From Flavobacterium humidisoli (GTDB taxonomy: Bacteria > Bacteroidota > Bacteroidia > Flavobacteriales > Flavobacteriaceae), in assembly GCF_023272795.1 (NCBI RefSeq), contig NZ_CP096829.1, forward strand, positions 4,774,001 through 4,838,000: DNA of 64,000 nucleotides, given 5' to 3'. The translations under genes and the position numbers were made by a program. Of the stretch, positions 7,739 to 16,438 are shown in pieces. The notes beneath the pieces are model-generated. The model was not told the DNA's origin and ran no database searches. It saw only the letters and a list, made by a program, of their open reading frames with translations. How positions within the stretch are numbered: position 1 is the first letter of the stretch; every line of letters begins with the position of its first letter.

Positions 7739-10700
7739 ATGTTCAAAATATTTATACAAAGACCTGTACTGGCAACCGTAATTTCCATTTTATTGGTAAT
7801 TCTGGGGGTATTGGGTTTAACTAAACTGCCTTTACAACAGTTTCCTGATATTGCGCCTCCATCGGTTTTGGTAACGGCTGTATATCCGGGAGCCAATGCA
7901 GAAACGGTTTTACGTTCTGTGGCACCTTCTATCGAAGAATCTATAAATGGTGTAGAAAACATGACTTACATGAGTTCTACAGCCAGTAACGACGGTACTT
8001 TAGCGATTACGGTTTTCTTTAAACTAGGTACAGATGCCGATCAGGCTGCGGTAAACGTACAAAACCGTGTTGCACAGGCAACGAGCCAGCTTCCTGCCGA
8101 GGTTGTACAGCAAGGTATTGTTACGGCGAAACAGCAAAACAGTTTCATCATGGCAATTGGTATGTACACCGAAGATGAATCGAAATACGACCAGACTTTT
8201 GTGGCCAACTATGCGCAGATTAATATTATTCCAGAGCTAAAACGTATTCCGGGTGTGGGTTCTGCCAGTATTTTTGGTGGTGTAAAAGATTACTCTATGC
8301 GTGTTTGGTTGAATCCAACGCAAATGTCGACTTACAAAGTGACTCCAAGCGAAGTTATGGGAGCGATTCAGGACAAAAGTTTGGAAGCGGCTCCGGGCAA
8401 ATTTGGAGAGCGAAGCAAAGAAGTTTTTGAATACGTTATTAAATACAAAGGAAAATTAACCAAACCAGAAGATTATGAAAATATTGCTATACGTTCTAAT
8501 GCAGATGGCTCAGTACTTCGCTTAAAAGATGTAGCGAGAGTTGAACTTGGAGCTTACTCTTACAACAGTTTAACTCGTTTAAATGGTAAAAAAGGAATTG
8601 TAATTGGAGTTATTCAGTTAGCTGGATCAAACTCGAATGATATTCAGATTGCCATCAACAAAATGATGGAAAAGGCTTCTAAAGATTTTCCAAAAGGCAT
8701 CAAACACAATATTTTCTATAGTACAAAAGTATCTCTTGACCAATCTATCGAACAGGTTGAGCATACATTAATAGAAGCTTTTATACTAGTATTTATTGTG
8801 GTATTTATCTTCTTGCAAGATTTTAGATCAACATTAATCCCGGCTATTGCTGTACCTGTAGCAATTTTAGGAACGTTCTTCTTCATGCAGTTATTCGGAT
8901 TTTCGATCAACCTTTTAACGCTTTTCGCATTAATTCTGGCGATTGGTATTGTGGTCGATGATGCCATTGTGGTAGTCGAAGCGGTGCATGCGAAAATGGA
9001 GCATAAACGTCTGTCTCCGAAAATCGCAACCCATGAAGCAATGCACGAAATAACGGGTGCTATTATCTCGATTACGCTGGTAATGGCTGCTGTATTCCTG
9101 CCGGTTGGTTTTATGGAAGGCTCAACAGGAGTTTTCTATCGTCAGTTTGCCTTTACGATGGCAATTGCAATTGTAATTTCGGCTGTTAATGCCTTAACAT
9201 TGAGTCCGGCGCTTGCTGCATTATTCTTAAAAGATAATCATGGAGCACATGATCATGATGCGCCTTATGTAAAAAAAGGATTTAAAGAAAAATTCTTCAG
9301 CGCTTTCAACAGCAGTTTTGAATCGTTGACAAACCGTTACACAGGCGGACTTAAATTCTTAATCAGAAGAAAATGGTTGAGTTTAGGCGGATTGGCTTTA
9401 ATTACTGTTGCGACTGTTATCATGGTAAAAACAACTCCTCAAGGGTTTATTCCAACAGAGGATCAAGGATTTATTGCAATTGCAGTAAATACGCCATCTG
9501 GAACATCATTGGACGGAACTCAAAAAGTAATGACTGAAGCTGAGAATACATTAAAAGCATTAGACGCTTCACGATTTGTAACCGCTATTTCAGGTTTCAA
9601 CTTATTGACCAACTCTACAAGTCCATCTTCTGCAGTAGTTTTTGTATTGCTTAAACCAAACGAAGAACGCGGAGAAGTAAAAAACATTGACGAAATCATG
9701 AATCAGGTTCGTGGTAAACTAGGCGCTATTTCTGGCGGAAGTTTCTTCGTATTCAGTTTCCCAACTGTTCCCGGATTTAGTAACGTTGAAGCTTTAGATT
9801 TAGTTTTACAAGATAAAACGGGAGGAAAACTGGATAAATTCTCTGGAATTTCTCAAAACTTTATCGGCGAATTAATGAAACGTCCTGAAATTGCCGTTGC
9901 CTTTACTTCTTTCAAAGCAGATTATCCGCAATTGCAATTGGAAGTTAACGACGAAAAAGCAAATCAGTTAGGCGTAAATGTAAAAGACATTTTACAAACG
10001 ATGCAGGCTTACTTTGGTAGCGCACAGGCATCTGATTTCAACCGATTTGGTAAATATTACCGTGTGGTTGTTCAGGCCGATATTGAAGACAGAGCTGATC
10101 CAACAGCAATTGACAGAGTTTTTGTCAAAAACAAAACAGGCGAAATGGTGCCAATAAATACTTTAGTAAAACTAACCCGTATTTATGGTTCTGAAACCGC
10201 TTCTAGATACAATTTATTTAATTCAATTTCTATTAATGCGATTCCGAAACCAGGATTTAGCTCCGGAGATGCCATTAAAGCCATTGAAGAAGTAGCAGCA
10301 CAACAATTACCTGCAGGTTACGGGTTTGAATTCTCGGGCCAGACTCGTGAGGAGATTTCGTCAGGAGGGCAATCGGCAACTATATTCTTACTGTGTTTGA
10401 TATTCATTTATTTCTTACTTGCTGCACAGTATGAAAGTTATATTTTGCCTTTGGCAGTAATCTTGTCAATCCCTGCAGGTATTTTTGGAGTATTCGTTGC
10501 TATTGGTTTAACTGGAATTGAAAACAACATTTACGTACAAGTTGCTCTTGTCATGCTTATTGGACTGCTCGCCAAAAATGCCATCTTGATTGTGGAATTT
10601 GCGGCGCAAAGACGAAGATCAGGACAAGGTTTAGTAGCAGCTTCAATCATGGCAGCAAAATTACGTTTGCGACCAATTATCATGACGTCTCTTGCTTTTG

Positions 10701-10903
10701 TGGTAGGTTTAGTGCCAATGATGAGCGCCAAAGGCCCATCTGCACAAGGTAACCACTCCATCAGTATTGGGGCAGCTGGAGGGATGCTTTCGGGAGTAAT
10801 TCTAGGTTTGTTTATCATCCCTGTTTTATTCATCATCTTCCAGCATTTACAAGAAAAAGTGAGCGGAAAACCGATCGCTGTAATTCATAACGAAGAAAAA
10901 TAA
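7739..10903 (+). CDS. RND multidrug efflux permease, HAE1/AcrB type
   Basis: 1,054 residues, full length for AcrB-like pumps. It has twelve transmembrane helices with two large periplasmic loops. The TM4 proton-relay pair Asp-Asp is visible in IVVDDAIVVVEAV, and the TM10 lysine in LLAKNAILIVEFA. It exports hydrophobic or amphiphilic compounds by a rotating trimer, using the proton gradient. It belongs to one operon with the adaptor before it and, after a 37-residue membrane peptide gene and a repeat element, the TolC-like gene. Substrates cannot be read from the sequence. Confidence 0.95.
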   Translation: MFKIFIQRPVLATVISILLVILGVLGLTKLPLQQFPDIAPPSVLVTAVYPGANAETVLRSVAPSIEESINGVENMTYMSSTASNDGTLAITVFFKLGTDADQAAVNVQNRVAQATSQLPAEVVQQGIVTAKQQNSFIMAIGMYTEDESKYDQTFVANYAQINIIPELKRIPGVGSASIFGGVKDYSMRVWLNPTQMSTYKVTPSEVMGAIQDKSLEAAPGKFGERSKEVFEYVIKYKGKLTKPEDYENIAIRSNADGSVLRLKDVARVELGAYSYNSLTRLNGKKGIVIGVIQLAGSNSNDIQIAINKMMEKASKDFPKGIKHNIFYSTKVSLDQSIEQVEHTLIEAFILVFIVVFIFLQDFRSTLIPAIAVPVAILGTFFFMQLFGFSINLLTLFALILAIGIVVDDAIVVVEAVHAKMEHKRLSPKIATHEAMHEITGAIISITLVMAAVFLPVGFMEGSTGVFYRQFAFTMAIAIVISAVNALTLSPALAALFLKDNHGAHDHDAPYVKKGFKEKFFSAFNSSFESLTNRYTGGLKFLIRRKWLSLGGLALITVATVIMVKTTPQGFIPTEDQGFIAIAVNTPSGTSLDGTQKVMTEAENTLKALDASRFVTAISGFNLLTNSTSPSSAVVFVLLKPNEERGEVKNIDEIMNQVRGKLGAISGGSFFVFSFPTVPGFSNVEALDLVLQDKTGGKLDKFSGISQNFIGELMKRPEIAVAFTSFKADYPQLQLEVNDEKANQLGVNVKDILQTMQAYFGSAQASDFNRFGKYYRVVVQADIEDRADPTAIDRVFVKNKTGEMVPINTLVKLTRIYGSETASRYNLFNSISINAIPKPGFSSGDAIKAIEEVAAQQLPAGYGFEFSGQTREEISSGGQSATIFLLCLIFIYFLLAAQYESYILPLAVILSIPAGIFGVFVAIGLTGIENNIYVQVALVMLIGLLAKNAILIVEFAAQRRRSGQGLVAASIMAAKLRLRPIIMTSLAFVVGLVPMMSAKGPSAQGNHSISIGAAGGMLSGVILGLFIIPVLFIIFQHLQEKVSGKPIAVIHNEEK

Positions 10904-10905
10904 TA

Positions 10906-11019
10906 ATGGAAAACTATATCACAACCATTCTTGTCGCCATCATATTTGGCATCGGATATATATCGTACAGAATCTCAAGAGATCTAGAAACTAGAAAAGA
11001 TACTTGTACAGAAATTTAA
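10906..11019 (+). CDS. Small single-pass membrane protein, 37 aa, in RND operon
   Basis: ATG two bases after the stop of the permease gene, 37 codons, TAA at 11017. The product has a short N terminus (MENYITT), one hydrophobic helix (ILVAIIFGIGYISY) and a charged C-terminal tail (RISRDLETRKD). The placement and architecture recall AcrZ of E. coli, a small helix that binds AcrB, but there is no sequence basis to call it a homologue. An alternative is an unrelated leader or a small protein like those found in cytochrome operons. The near-zero spacing to the permease gene supports translation. Confidence 0.6.
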   Translation: MENYITTILVAIIFGIGYISYRISRDLETRKDTCTEI

Positions 11020-11048
11020 CCCTTTGGGTGAAAAATAGAAAAAAAAAA

Positions 11049-11192
11049 TTAAACACATAGAGACATAGTTATTTGTGTCTTAAAAAAGAGAATAAAAAAG
11101 AAACTAGTTTCAACACATAGCTAAACTATGTGCATTTAAACTAGTGAAACGCCTTTCTAAAGTCTCCTGAAAACTATGTTCCTATGTGTTAA
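11049..11192 (+). repeat. Family A inverted-repeat element, copy 1
   Basis: 144 bp bounded by near-perfect ~20-bp inverted ends: TTAAACACATAGAGACATAG (11049-11068) and CTATGTTCCTATGTGTTAA (11174-11192). Inside is a second short palindrome (CACATAGCTAAACTATGTG) and the conserved word GTGAAACGCCTTT (11144-11156). The element lies between the pump genes and the TolC-like gene. Two further copies lie at 40780-40916 (reverse orientation) and 53470-53608. Confidence 0.85.
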
Positions 11193-11234
11193 AAAAATCA
11201 CACCCAACGGATAAAAAAATTTAATAAAAAAACA

Positions 11235-12653
11235 ATGAAAAATCATATAACCAAAATCGTGACCTTCGCCATTCTGATCACGACTTTAATATCCTGTAAA
11301 GTCTCAAAGGATATTGAAACTCCAAAAGATGCATTTCCTGAGAATTTCAGGAATGCATCGGTTTCGAGTGATACAACCAGTATTGCCGATGTGGAGTGGA
11401 AAAACTTCTTTACAGAAAAAGATATTATAAAATTAATTGACAGCGCCGTTGCAAGAAACAACGACCTTCAGATTGCCGAAAAGAACATCGAAATTGCGCA
11501 ATACCGTTTTACACAGTCAAAATGGGGAAATGTACCTCAGGTAAACTTATTTGTAAACGCAAGTACAAGTAATCCGTCAGACAATAGTTTTACAGGATTA
11601 AACTTAAATCAGGCAATTGGAGCTAAACATATTGACGACTATTCTGCTGGAGCTTCTCTTTCTTGGGAAGCTGATATTTGGGGAAAGATCAGAAACCAAA
11701 AGAAAGGGGCTTACGCAGGATATCTTCAATCTGAAGAAGTAAAAAAAGCATTGCAGACCAATATTGTCGCTAATGTTTCAAGAGGTTATTATAATCTATT
11801 GATGCTGGATGCACAATTGGATATTGCCAGACAAAATCTTCGTTTGAATGATAGTACAACGAATATTATAAAATTAAAATACGATGCGGGTCAGGTAACC
11901 ACTTTGGCGATTCAACAATCGGAAGCACAGAAATTAAATTCCGCACAATTGATTCCGTTATTGGAACAAAATATTGCGATTCAGGAAAATGCTTTGAGTG
12001 TTTTGACTGGTTCTTTCCCAAACTCAAAAGAAAGATCTATTCAATTGAGTGCAATTGAGGTAAAACACAATACGGCAATCGGAATTCCATCTGCCTTAGT
12101 AAGCAGAAGACCTGATGTAAAAAGTGCCGAATTGGCTCTTAAAGCGGCTAATGCAAATGTCGGTATCACGAAAGCGGATTTATACCCAGCTCTCAGAATT
12201 ACGGCTCAAGGCGGTTTAAACTCTTTCGAAACCAGCAATTGGTTCAACATTCCAGCTTCATTGTTTGGAACTGTTGCAGGTGGGTTGACTCAACCTCTTT
12301 TAAATAACAAAAGAGTGAGAACGCAATATAATATTGCTGTCGCGGAAAGAGAAAAAGCGGTTTTAAGTTTTAGACAAGCTGTTTTGGTTGCGGTAAGCGA
12401 AGTTTCGGATGCTTTGGTTAAAGTAGAGAAATTACAACAGCAAGAAACTTTCTTAAAAGAAAAAGTAAAAACATTGCAACAAGCGATTAAAAATGCCAAC
12501 TTATTGTTCAAAAATGGTATGGCAGAATATCTTGAAGTTTTAACGGCTCAGGCGAATTTATTGCAAAGCGAATTGGAACTTGCTGATATCAAAAGACAAC
12601 AACTTACAGCCAATACAGATTTGTACCGTGCTCTAGGTGGCGGCTGGAAATAA
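11235..12653 (+). CDS. TolC-like outer-membrane efflux lipoprotein (NodT family)
   Basis: 472 residues. Lipoprotein signal ends LISC (Cys ~21). Two outer-membrane efflux repeats of long helices follow (residues ~60-260 and ~270-465), as in OprM/NodT channels. It would form the trimeric exit duct for the RND pump encoded upstream. The 215-bp gap to the smaller upstream genes contains the family A element, which might reduce read-through. A terminator lies 43 bp after the stop codon and ends the operon. Confidence 0.93.
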   Translation: MKNHITKIVTFAILITTLISCKVSKDIETPKDAFPENFRNASVSSDTTSIADVEWKNFFTEKDIIKLIDSAVARNNDLQIAEKNIEIAQYRFTQSKWGNVPQVNLFVNASTSNPSDNSFTGLNLNQAIGAKHIDDYSAGASLSWEADIWGKIRNQKKGAYAGYLQSEEVKKALQTNIVANVSRGYYNLLMLDAQLDIARQNLRLNDSTTNIIKLKYDAGQVTTLAIQQSEAQKLNSAQLIPLLEQNIAIQENALSVLTGSFPNSKERSIQLSAIEVKHNTAIGIPSALVSRRPDVKSAELALKAANANVGITKADLYPALRITAQGGLNSFETSNWFNIPASLFGTVAGGLTQPLLNNKRVRTQYNIAVAEREKAVLSFRQAVLVAVSEVSDALVKVEKLQQQETFLKEKVKTLQQAIKNANLLFKNGMAEYLEVLTAQANLLQSELELADIKRQQLTANTDLYRALGGGWK

Positions 12654-12695
12654 TACCTGTTACATTTACCCGTTAATTATTTATTTTTTGAGATG

Positions 12696-12733
12696 AAAAC
12701 GCTGTGAGACCTTTGGGTTTCATGGCGTTTTTT
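12696..12733 (+). terminator. Terminator of the RND operon
   Basis: Imperfect stem with AAAACGC at the base (12696 on) and GCGTTTTTT on the right arm (12725-12733), followed by further T-rich sequence. Confidence 0.75.
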
Positions 12734-12980
12734 GTTTTTTAAATTTGCTGCTAAGACGCTAGGACGCAAAGTTTTTTTTAAAAAGTTTCTCTTAGTCTCA
12801 ATGTTTTTGGGATTGAAGATTAAGTGGATTTCTATCCTATTTTGTGTCCATTTAAGTACAATTGAAGGACATGAAAAGTAATCGCTAGAAACGACAGATC
12901 TTCTCTGGAAGCTCTAAACAGCAATTAAATCGTCTTGTCTAATTTCGTGCGATTTCTCTTTCTCAAAAAACAATAAATCT
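12734..12980. other. Gene-free stretch with degenerate low-complexity words
   Basis: No gene seen. It holds words such as GCTAAGACGCTAGGACGCA, which resemble the simple-sequence elements found elsewhere in the window. Confidence 0.5.
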
Positions 12981-13042
12981 TAACTTATTTTCTTACTTTT
13001 GACAAAGAAAACTTAGTGTTTTAGCGCCTTCATGGCAAAAAC
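12981..13042 (+). repeat. Promoter-bearing ~62-bp unit, copy 1
   Basis: Shares the order ACTTATTT, then TTTTGA, AAGAAAACTT, TAGCGCCTTC and TGGCAA with the unit at 13769-13830. It contains a TACTTTTG -7-type element at 12994-13001, 66 bp before the lipoprotein gene. Confidence 0.7.
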
Positions 13043-13066
13043 TATTAATTAAACAAATTTAAACTA

Positions 13067-13525
13067 ATGAAGAAAATAGCATTTTTTGCGCTTTTGGCTT
13101 TACTATTTACAAATTGCAAACAAAACAGTTCAGAGCAAGAATTAGAATCAGCTAAAACTCCAGCCGATACTATTACCAAAGAAAAAATAAAAGAAGAGAC
13201 TCCAGTAGCAGACGAAGATTGTAAGGATATAGAAGTTGAAATGGGTTCTGGAAGAGAATGCATTATCAAAAATACAGATATTAATCAGGTTTATCTAAAT
13301 ATCATAAAAAACAAAGAAGTAGATGAATCAGAATACTATTTAACCACTCTTCCAACAGAAAAAAAATCTGTCGAAGTAAATAAAGATGGATTAATGTCTA
13401 TTGATTATGAGATCACTAAAGACAAAGTAGCCATTTCGATGAACTATGCAGGTGGTGTAACCGAAGTAACGCTAGAAAAAATAGATAATACAGTTAAAAG
13501 AAGTATTTATCATTATGCTGATTAA
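13067..13525 (+). CDS. Hypothetical lipoprotein, 152 aa
   Basis: A lipoprotein signal ends in FTNC (Cys ~19), followed by a ~30-residue Lys/Glu/Thr-rich linker and a small domain with two Cys residues in DCKDIEVEMGSGRECII. The rest is beta-rich and no family was recognised. It is expected to be anchored in the outer or inner membrane facing the periplasm. The gene is preceded by a repeat-borne promoter element and followed by a terminator, so it is probably a single-gene transcript. Confidence 0.75.
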   Translation: MKKIAFFALLALLFTNCKQNSSEQELESAKTPADTITKEKIKEETPVADEDCKDIEVEMGSGRECIIKNTDINQVYLNIIKNKEVDESEYYLTTLPTEKKSVEVNKDGLMSIDYEITKDKVAISMNYAGGVTEVTLEKIDNTVKRSIYHYAD

Positions 13526-13546
13526 TGCAAATAATATTCTCTTAAG

Positions 13547-13584
13547 AAACCGCTATAAAGCTTTTTGTTTTTTAGCGGTTTTTT
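13547..13584 (+). terminator. Intrinsic terminator
   Basis: AAACCGCTA (13547-13555) pairs with TTAGCGGTT (13572-13580), followed by Ts. It ends the lipoprotein gene. Confidence 0.8.
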
Positions 13585-13768
13585 ATTTTGCCACCAAGGC
13601 ACTAAGGTTCCAAGTGTCTGATTCCTGCAGATTTCAAAGATTTAGCAGATTTATTTTCTCTCATTTATGTCTTTATGAGCGAAGCCGAAGGATCGTAAGT
13701 TAAATCCATTACAGTGTTTTTAACTGCGGAACTTTCAATGTGATTTATCATTTCTCAAATGACAAATT

Positions 13769-13830
13769 GAACTTATTTATTTATTTTTGAAAAAGAAAAC
13801 TTTGTGTCCTAGCGCCTTCGTGGCAACCCT
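13769..13830 (+). repeat. Promoter-bearing ~62-bp unit, copy 2
   Basis: Second copy of the unit at 12981-13042. It carries TATTTTTG at 13782-13789 as a -7-type element and ends seven bases before the Crp-like gene. The region between 13585 and here holds no gene, only fragments of similar low-complexity words. Confidence 0.7.
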
Positions 13831-13836
13831 AAAAAA

Positions 13837-14442
13837 ATGACTTTCAATAAAGAAATATACCTCAACAATCTAAAACAAACCATCGAAAGTTACTACCCGC
13901 TTTCCGATCAGTCTTGGAAACATATTGAAAGTACCACACATTTTCAAACGCTTAAAAAAGGAGAAACGTTATTGCAAAATGGAGAAATTGCTAAAAATCT
14001 TCATTTCGTTGCGAAAGGTGTTTTAAGAGCTTTTATAACAGATCTGCACGGGAATTTCTATAATAAAAATCTTTTTCTTGAAAATTATTTTGCGGGTTCT
14101 AAAGTTTCGTTGATGCTTCAAACTCCCTCTAATTTTACTATTGAAGCTTTAGAAGATTCTATTGTAATCAACATCAACTATAAAAAATATATGGAGCTGA
14201 TTTACCAAAACGACGATCTCAAAAACTTTTATATTGCCCATTTGGAGAAAAACTGGATTATCGAAAAGGAACAAAGAGAAGTCGCCTTAGTAATGCAAAA
14301 TGCTACCGAAAGATATATTAATCTTTTGGAGAAACATCCAAGTATCGCAGATCGAGTTCCGTTGCTGCATATCGCCTCTCATTTGGGAATTACGCCAACA
14401 CAGTTAAGCCGAATCAGAAAAAGTCTAGAAAAAGATTTGTAA
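13837..14442 (+). CDS. Crp/Fnr family transcriptional regulator
   Basis: 201 residues. The N-terminal cyclic-nucleotide-binding-type beta-roll covers residues ~25-120 (LKKGETLLQNGEIAKNLHFV), then comes a long dimerisation helix and a C-terminal helix-turn-helix (IASHLGITPTQLSRIRKSL, residues ~177-196). The phosphate-binding Arg motif typical of true cAMP binders is not evident, so the ligand is unknown. In Bacteroidota such short Crp-like proteins are common. The GNAT gene 75 bp downstream is in the same direction and may be co-transcribed. Confidence 0.9.
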   Translation: MTFNKEIYLNNLKQTIESYYPLSDQSWKHIESTTHFQTLKKGETLLQNGEIAKNLHFVAKGVLRAFITDLHGNFYNKNLFLENYFAGSKVSLMLQTPSNFTIEALEDSIVININYKKYMELIYQNDDLKNFYIAHLEKNWIIEKEQREVALVMQNATERYINLLEKHPSIADRVPLLHIASHLGITPTQLSRIRKSLEKDL

Positions 14443-14517
14443 ATCAACATATGTAAAGGTTTTTCAGGAAAGCTCGTTTTATCTTTGCTTTAGATTTAAT
14501 TCGATATCCCAAAAAAA

Positions 14518-15249
14518 ATGAAAAATACAGATCTCATCAAAGACAATATTGACAATCTTACCGCACTTTGGAAAACTGTTGCAACTCCACTCCTTTCCTA
14601 TCATAAAATTGATCCATTCCAATTCAGTCAAATAAAAAATTCAGGCTGGCCAAATAGATTATGGTTTAGAGAAGATATTACCGAAAAAAACTTTCCGCAG
14701 ATTATGGAAATCATGGATAAAAACCCAAGTTTGGTTATTCCATACTGGGATATTTTTGGCAGCAATTCAAAATCATTTTTTGAAAAAAACGGATTTAATA
14801 TCCGCATTCAACTTGTAGCAATGGCTTTAAAATTAGGTGAAAAATTTACGCTTCAAAACAATCTTACTTTTAAAAGAGTTTTAAATGAAGAAGATGCCAA
14901 AACCTGGTCAGATATTTATCCGCTATCTTTTAGTTATATCATTAGCAAAGAAACACTGGTTCATAATTATGAAAATGTCAAATTTTATTTGGTTCATTTT
15001 GAAGGAAAAGCGATTGGAACGCTTACACTTTTTCAAACTGGAGATATAATGGGAATTCATGGCGTCGGTGTTATTCCAGAAATGCGTAAAAGAGGTTTTG
15101 CAGAAGAAATCATGAAATTCGCCATCAACGAAGCCATAGATGCTGATTGTAAATATGCGCAACTGCAAGCTTCTGCCCTAGGAAAAGGCATTTACACCAG
15201 ATTAGGTTTTGAGGATTTGTTTACGATCACGAATTATCAATTGGCGTAA
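14518..15249 (+). CDS. GNAT family N-acetyltransferase
   Basis: 243 residues. The C-terminal half is a GNAT fold: the acetyl-CoA pyrophosphate loop is in VIPEMRKRGFAEEIM (residues ~185-199) and the last helix/strand in GIYTRLGFEDL. The N-terminal ~110 residues are unlike the catalytic domain and may be a second, degenerate GNAT repeat. The acceptor substrate is unknown. It follows the Crp-like gene and precedes the heptamer repeat array. Confidence 0.85.
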   Translation: MKNTDLIKDNIDNLTALWKTVATPLLSYHKIDPFQFSQIKNSGWPNRLWFREDITEKNFPQIMEIMDKNPSLVIPYWDIFGSNSKSFFEKNGFNIRIQLVAMALKLGEKFTLQNNLTFKRVLNEEDAKTWSDIYPLSFSYIISKETLVHNYENVKFYLVHFEGKAIGTLTLFQTGDIMGIHGVGVIPEMRKRGFAEEIMKFAINEAIDADCKYAQLQASALGKGIYTRLGFEDLFTITNYQLA

Positions 15250-15310
15250 ATTCCAAATCATATCGACAAACCTTTGTCAAATTTTAAAACTTTGACAAAG
15301 GTTTTTTTAA

Positions 15311-15502
15311 TTCTATTCTACATTCTATATTCTACATTCTATATTCTACATTCTATATTCTACATTCTATATTCTATATTCTATATTCTATATTCTATAT
15401 TCTATATTCTATATTCTATATTCTATATTCTATATTCTATATTCTATATTCTATATTCTATATTCTATATTCTACATTCTATATTCTATATTCTATATTC
15501 TA
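15311..15502 (+). repeat. Tandem heptamer array (TTCTATA)n
   Basis: About 27 head-to-tail copies of the heptamer TTCTATA with scattered TTCTACA variants, in ~190 bp, followed to ~15545 by a second simple repeat of AATCTAAA-like words. As 7 and 3 are coprime, every forward frame reads through as a repeat of seven residues, but there is no evidence of a gene. Copy number is likely to vary between isolates by slippage. Confidence 0.95.
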
Positions 15503-15607
15503 AAATCTTAAATCTAAAATCTTAAATCTAAAATCTAAAATCATCATCTTGTCCCAAATGCCCCCAAAATAGTCATAAATAGGTATTTCATGAAAAAATA
15601 AGAATAG

Positions 15608-15615
15608 TACATTTG
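15608..15615 (+). promoter_or_regulatory. -7 promoter element of the DoxX-like gene
   Basis: TACATTTG matches TAnnTTTG; a TTTC at about -33 is spaced 18 bp upstream. The gene starts 38 bp downstream. Confidence 0.6.
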
Positions 15616-15653
15616 TAATACATTAACTAATAACTATTTAAAACAAATACCCA

Positions 15654-16034
15654 ATGAAGACAACAAAAATTATTTTTTGGACTACCACTATTTTAATCTT
15701 TTTATTCGAAGGCGTTATGCCCGCTTTAACATCTCAAACTGAATTGGCTAAGGAAGGAATCAGACATCTAGGATATCCAGAATATTTTGGAAATGCATTA
15801 GTTGTATTTAAAATTCTTGGAGTTTTAGCTTTAATCATTCCACAAGTTCCGGGACGAATAAAAGAATGGGCTTATGCAGGATTTGCTTTCGATTTTATTT
15901 TTGCTTCGATAAGCCATTTTGCAGTAGACGGAATAGATTTTCAAGGATTCTTCCCTCTAATCGTTTTTGCTATTTTAATTGTATCCTATGTAACATATCA
16001 TAGAATACATCGTTATAAAAACATAGCACTCTAA
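15654..16034 (+). CDS. DoxX-like membrane protein
   Basis: 126 residues with four hydrophobic segments (residues ~6-22, 47-66, 75-92, 99-115). The pattern GIRHLGYPEYFGNALVVFK and the following helices are typical of the DoxX-like family of small four-helix inner-membrane proteins. Function in this family is poorly defined. It has its own promoter and is followed after 13 bp by a small gene in the same direction, which suggests a two-gene transcript. Confidence 0.85.
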   Translation: MKTTKIIFWTTTILIFLFEGVMPALTSQTELAKEGIRHLGYPEYFGNALVVFKILGVLALIIPQVPGRIKEWAYAGFAFDFIFASISHFAVDGIDFQGFFPLIVFAILIVSYVTYHRIHRYKNIAL

Positions 16035-16047
16035 CAACCAAAACTTT

Positions 16048-16257
16048 ATGATTGAAGTTTTTAAAACAAATGTTCAAGAAGCTACTCAATGTTCGATCCT
16101 CATTGAGAAGCTCCTTGAGCATTATCCAGACAGCTCGATCAACTTCGATTTAGAAGATTGCGACAAAATCCTTCGTATTCACGCACCCCATTTTTCGAAT
16201 ACAAAAATTATCGATATTTTAAATTCGCACGGTTATTTCTGCGAAGCGCTTCCTTAA
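16048..16257 (+). CDS. Small HMA-like protein, 69 aa
   Basis: The sequence MIEVFKTNVQEATQCSILIE and the end NSHGYFCEALP suggest a beta-alpha-beta-beta-alpha-beta ferredoxin-like fold like heavy-metal-associated domains, but the metal-binding CxxC is absent. It is therefore unlikely to be a metal chaperone in the usual way. It lies 13 bp after the DoxX-like gene. Function unknown. Confidence 0.7.
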   Translation: MIEVFKTNVQEATQCSILIEKLLEHYPDSSINFDLEDCDKILRIHAPHFSNTKIIDILNSHGYFCEALP

Positions 16258-16438
16258 AAAATTAACACTTCTCAAATACCTGATTTATAGTATTTTAATA
16301 TTTTTTATTGTATATTTGAAGGAGTACCAGATTCCCTAATTCTATAAATTTAATTTCACAGATAATGTACTGAGGTTTTTTAATAAACCAATCGGTAAAC
16401 ATAAACTGTTGAATTTTCTATTTCTAAAAATCAAAAAA

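Noticed and set aside
15311..15502. CRISPR array
   Set aside because: Repeats are 7 bp without unique spacers and no cas genes are nearby; the 32404-32550 array was rejected for the same reason.
15274..15525. 83-residue open frame in the heptamer array
   Set aside because: It is a translation of the TTCTATA repeat; composition is only Phe, Tyr, Ile, Leu, Ser and there is no start context.
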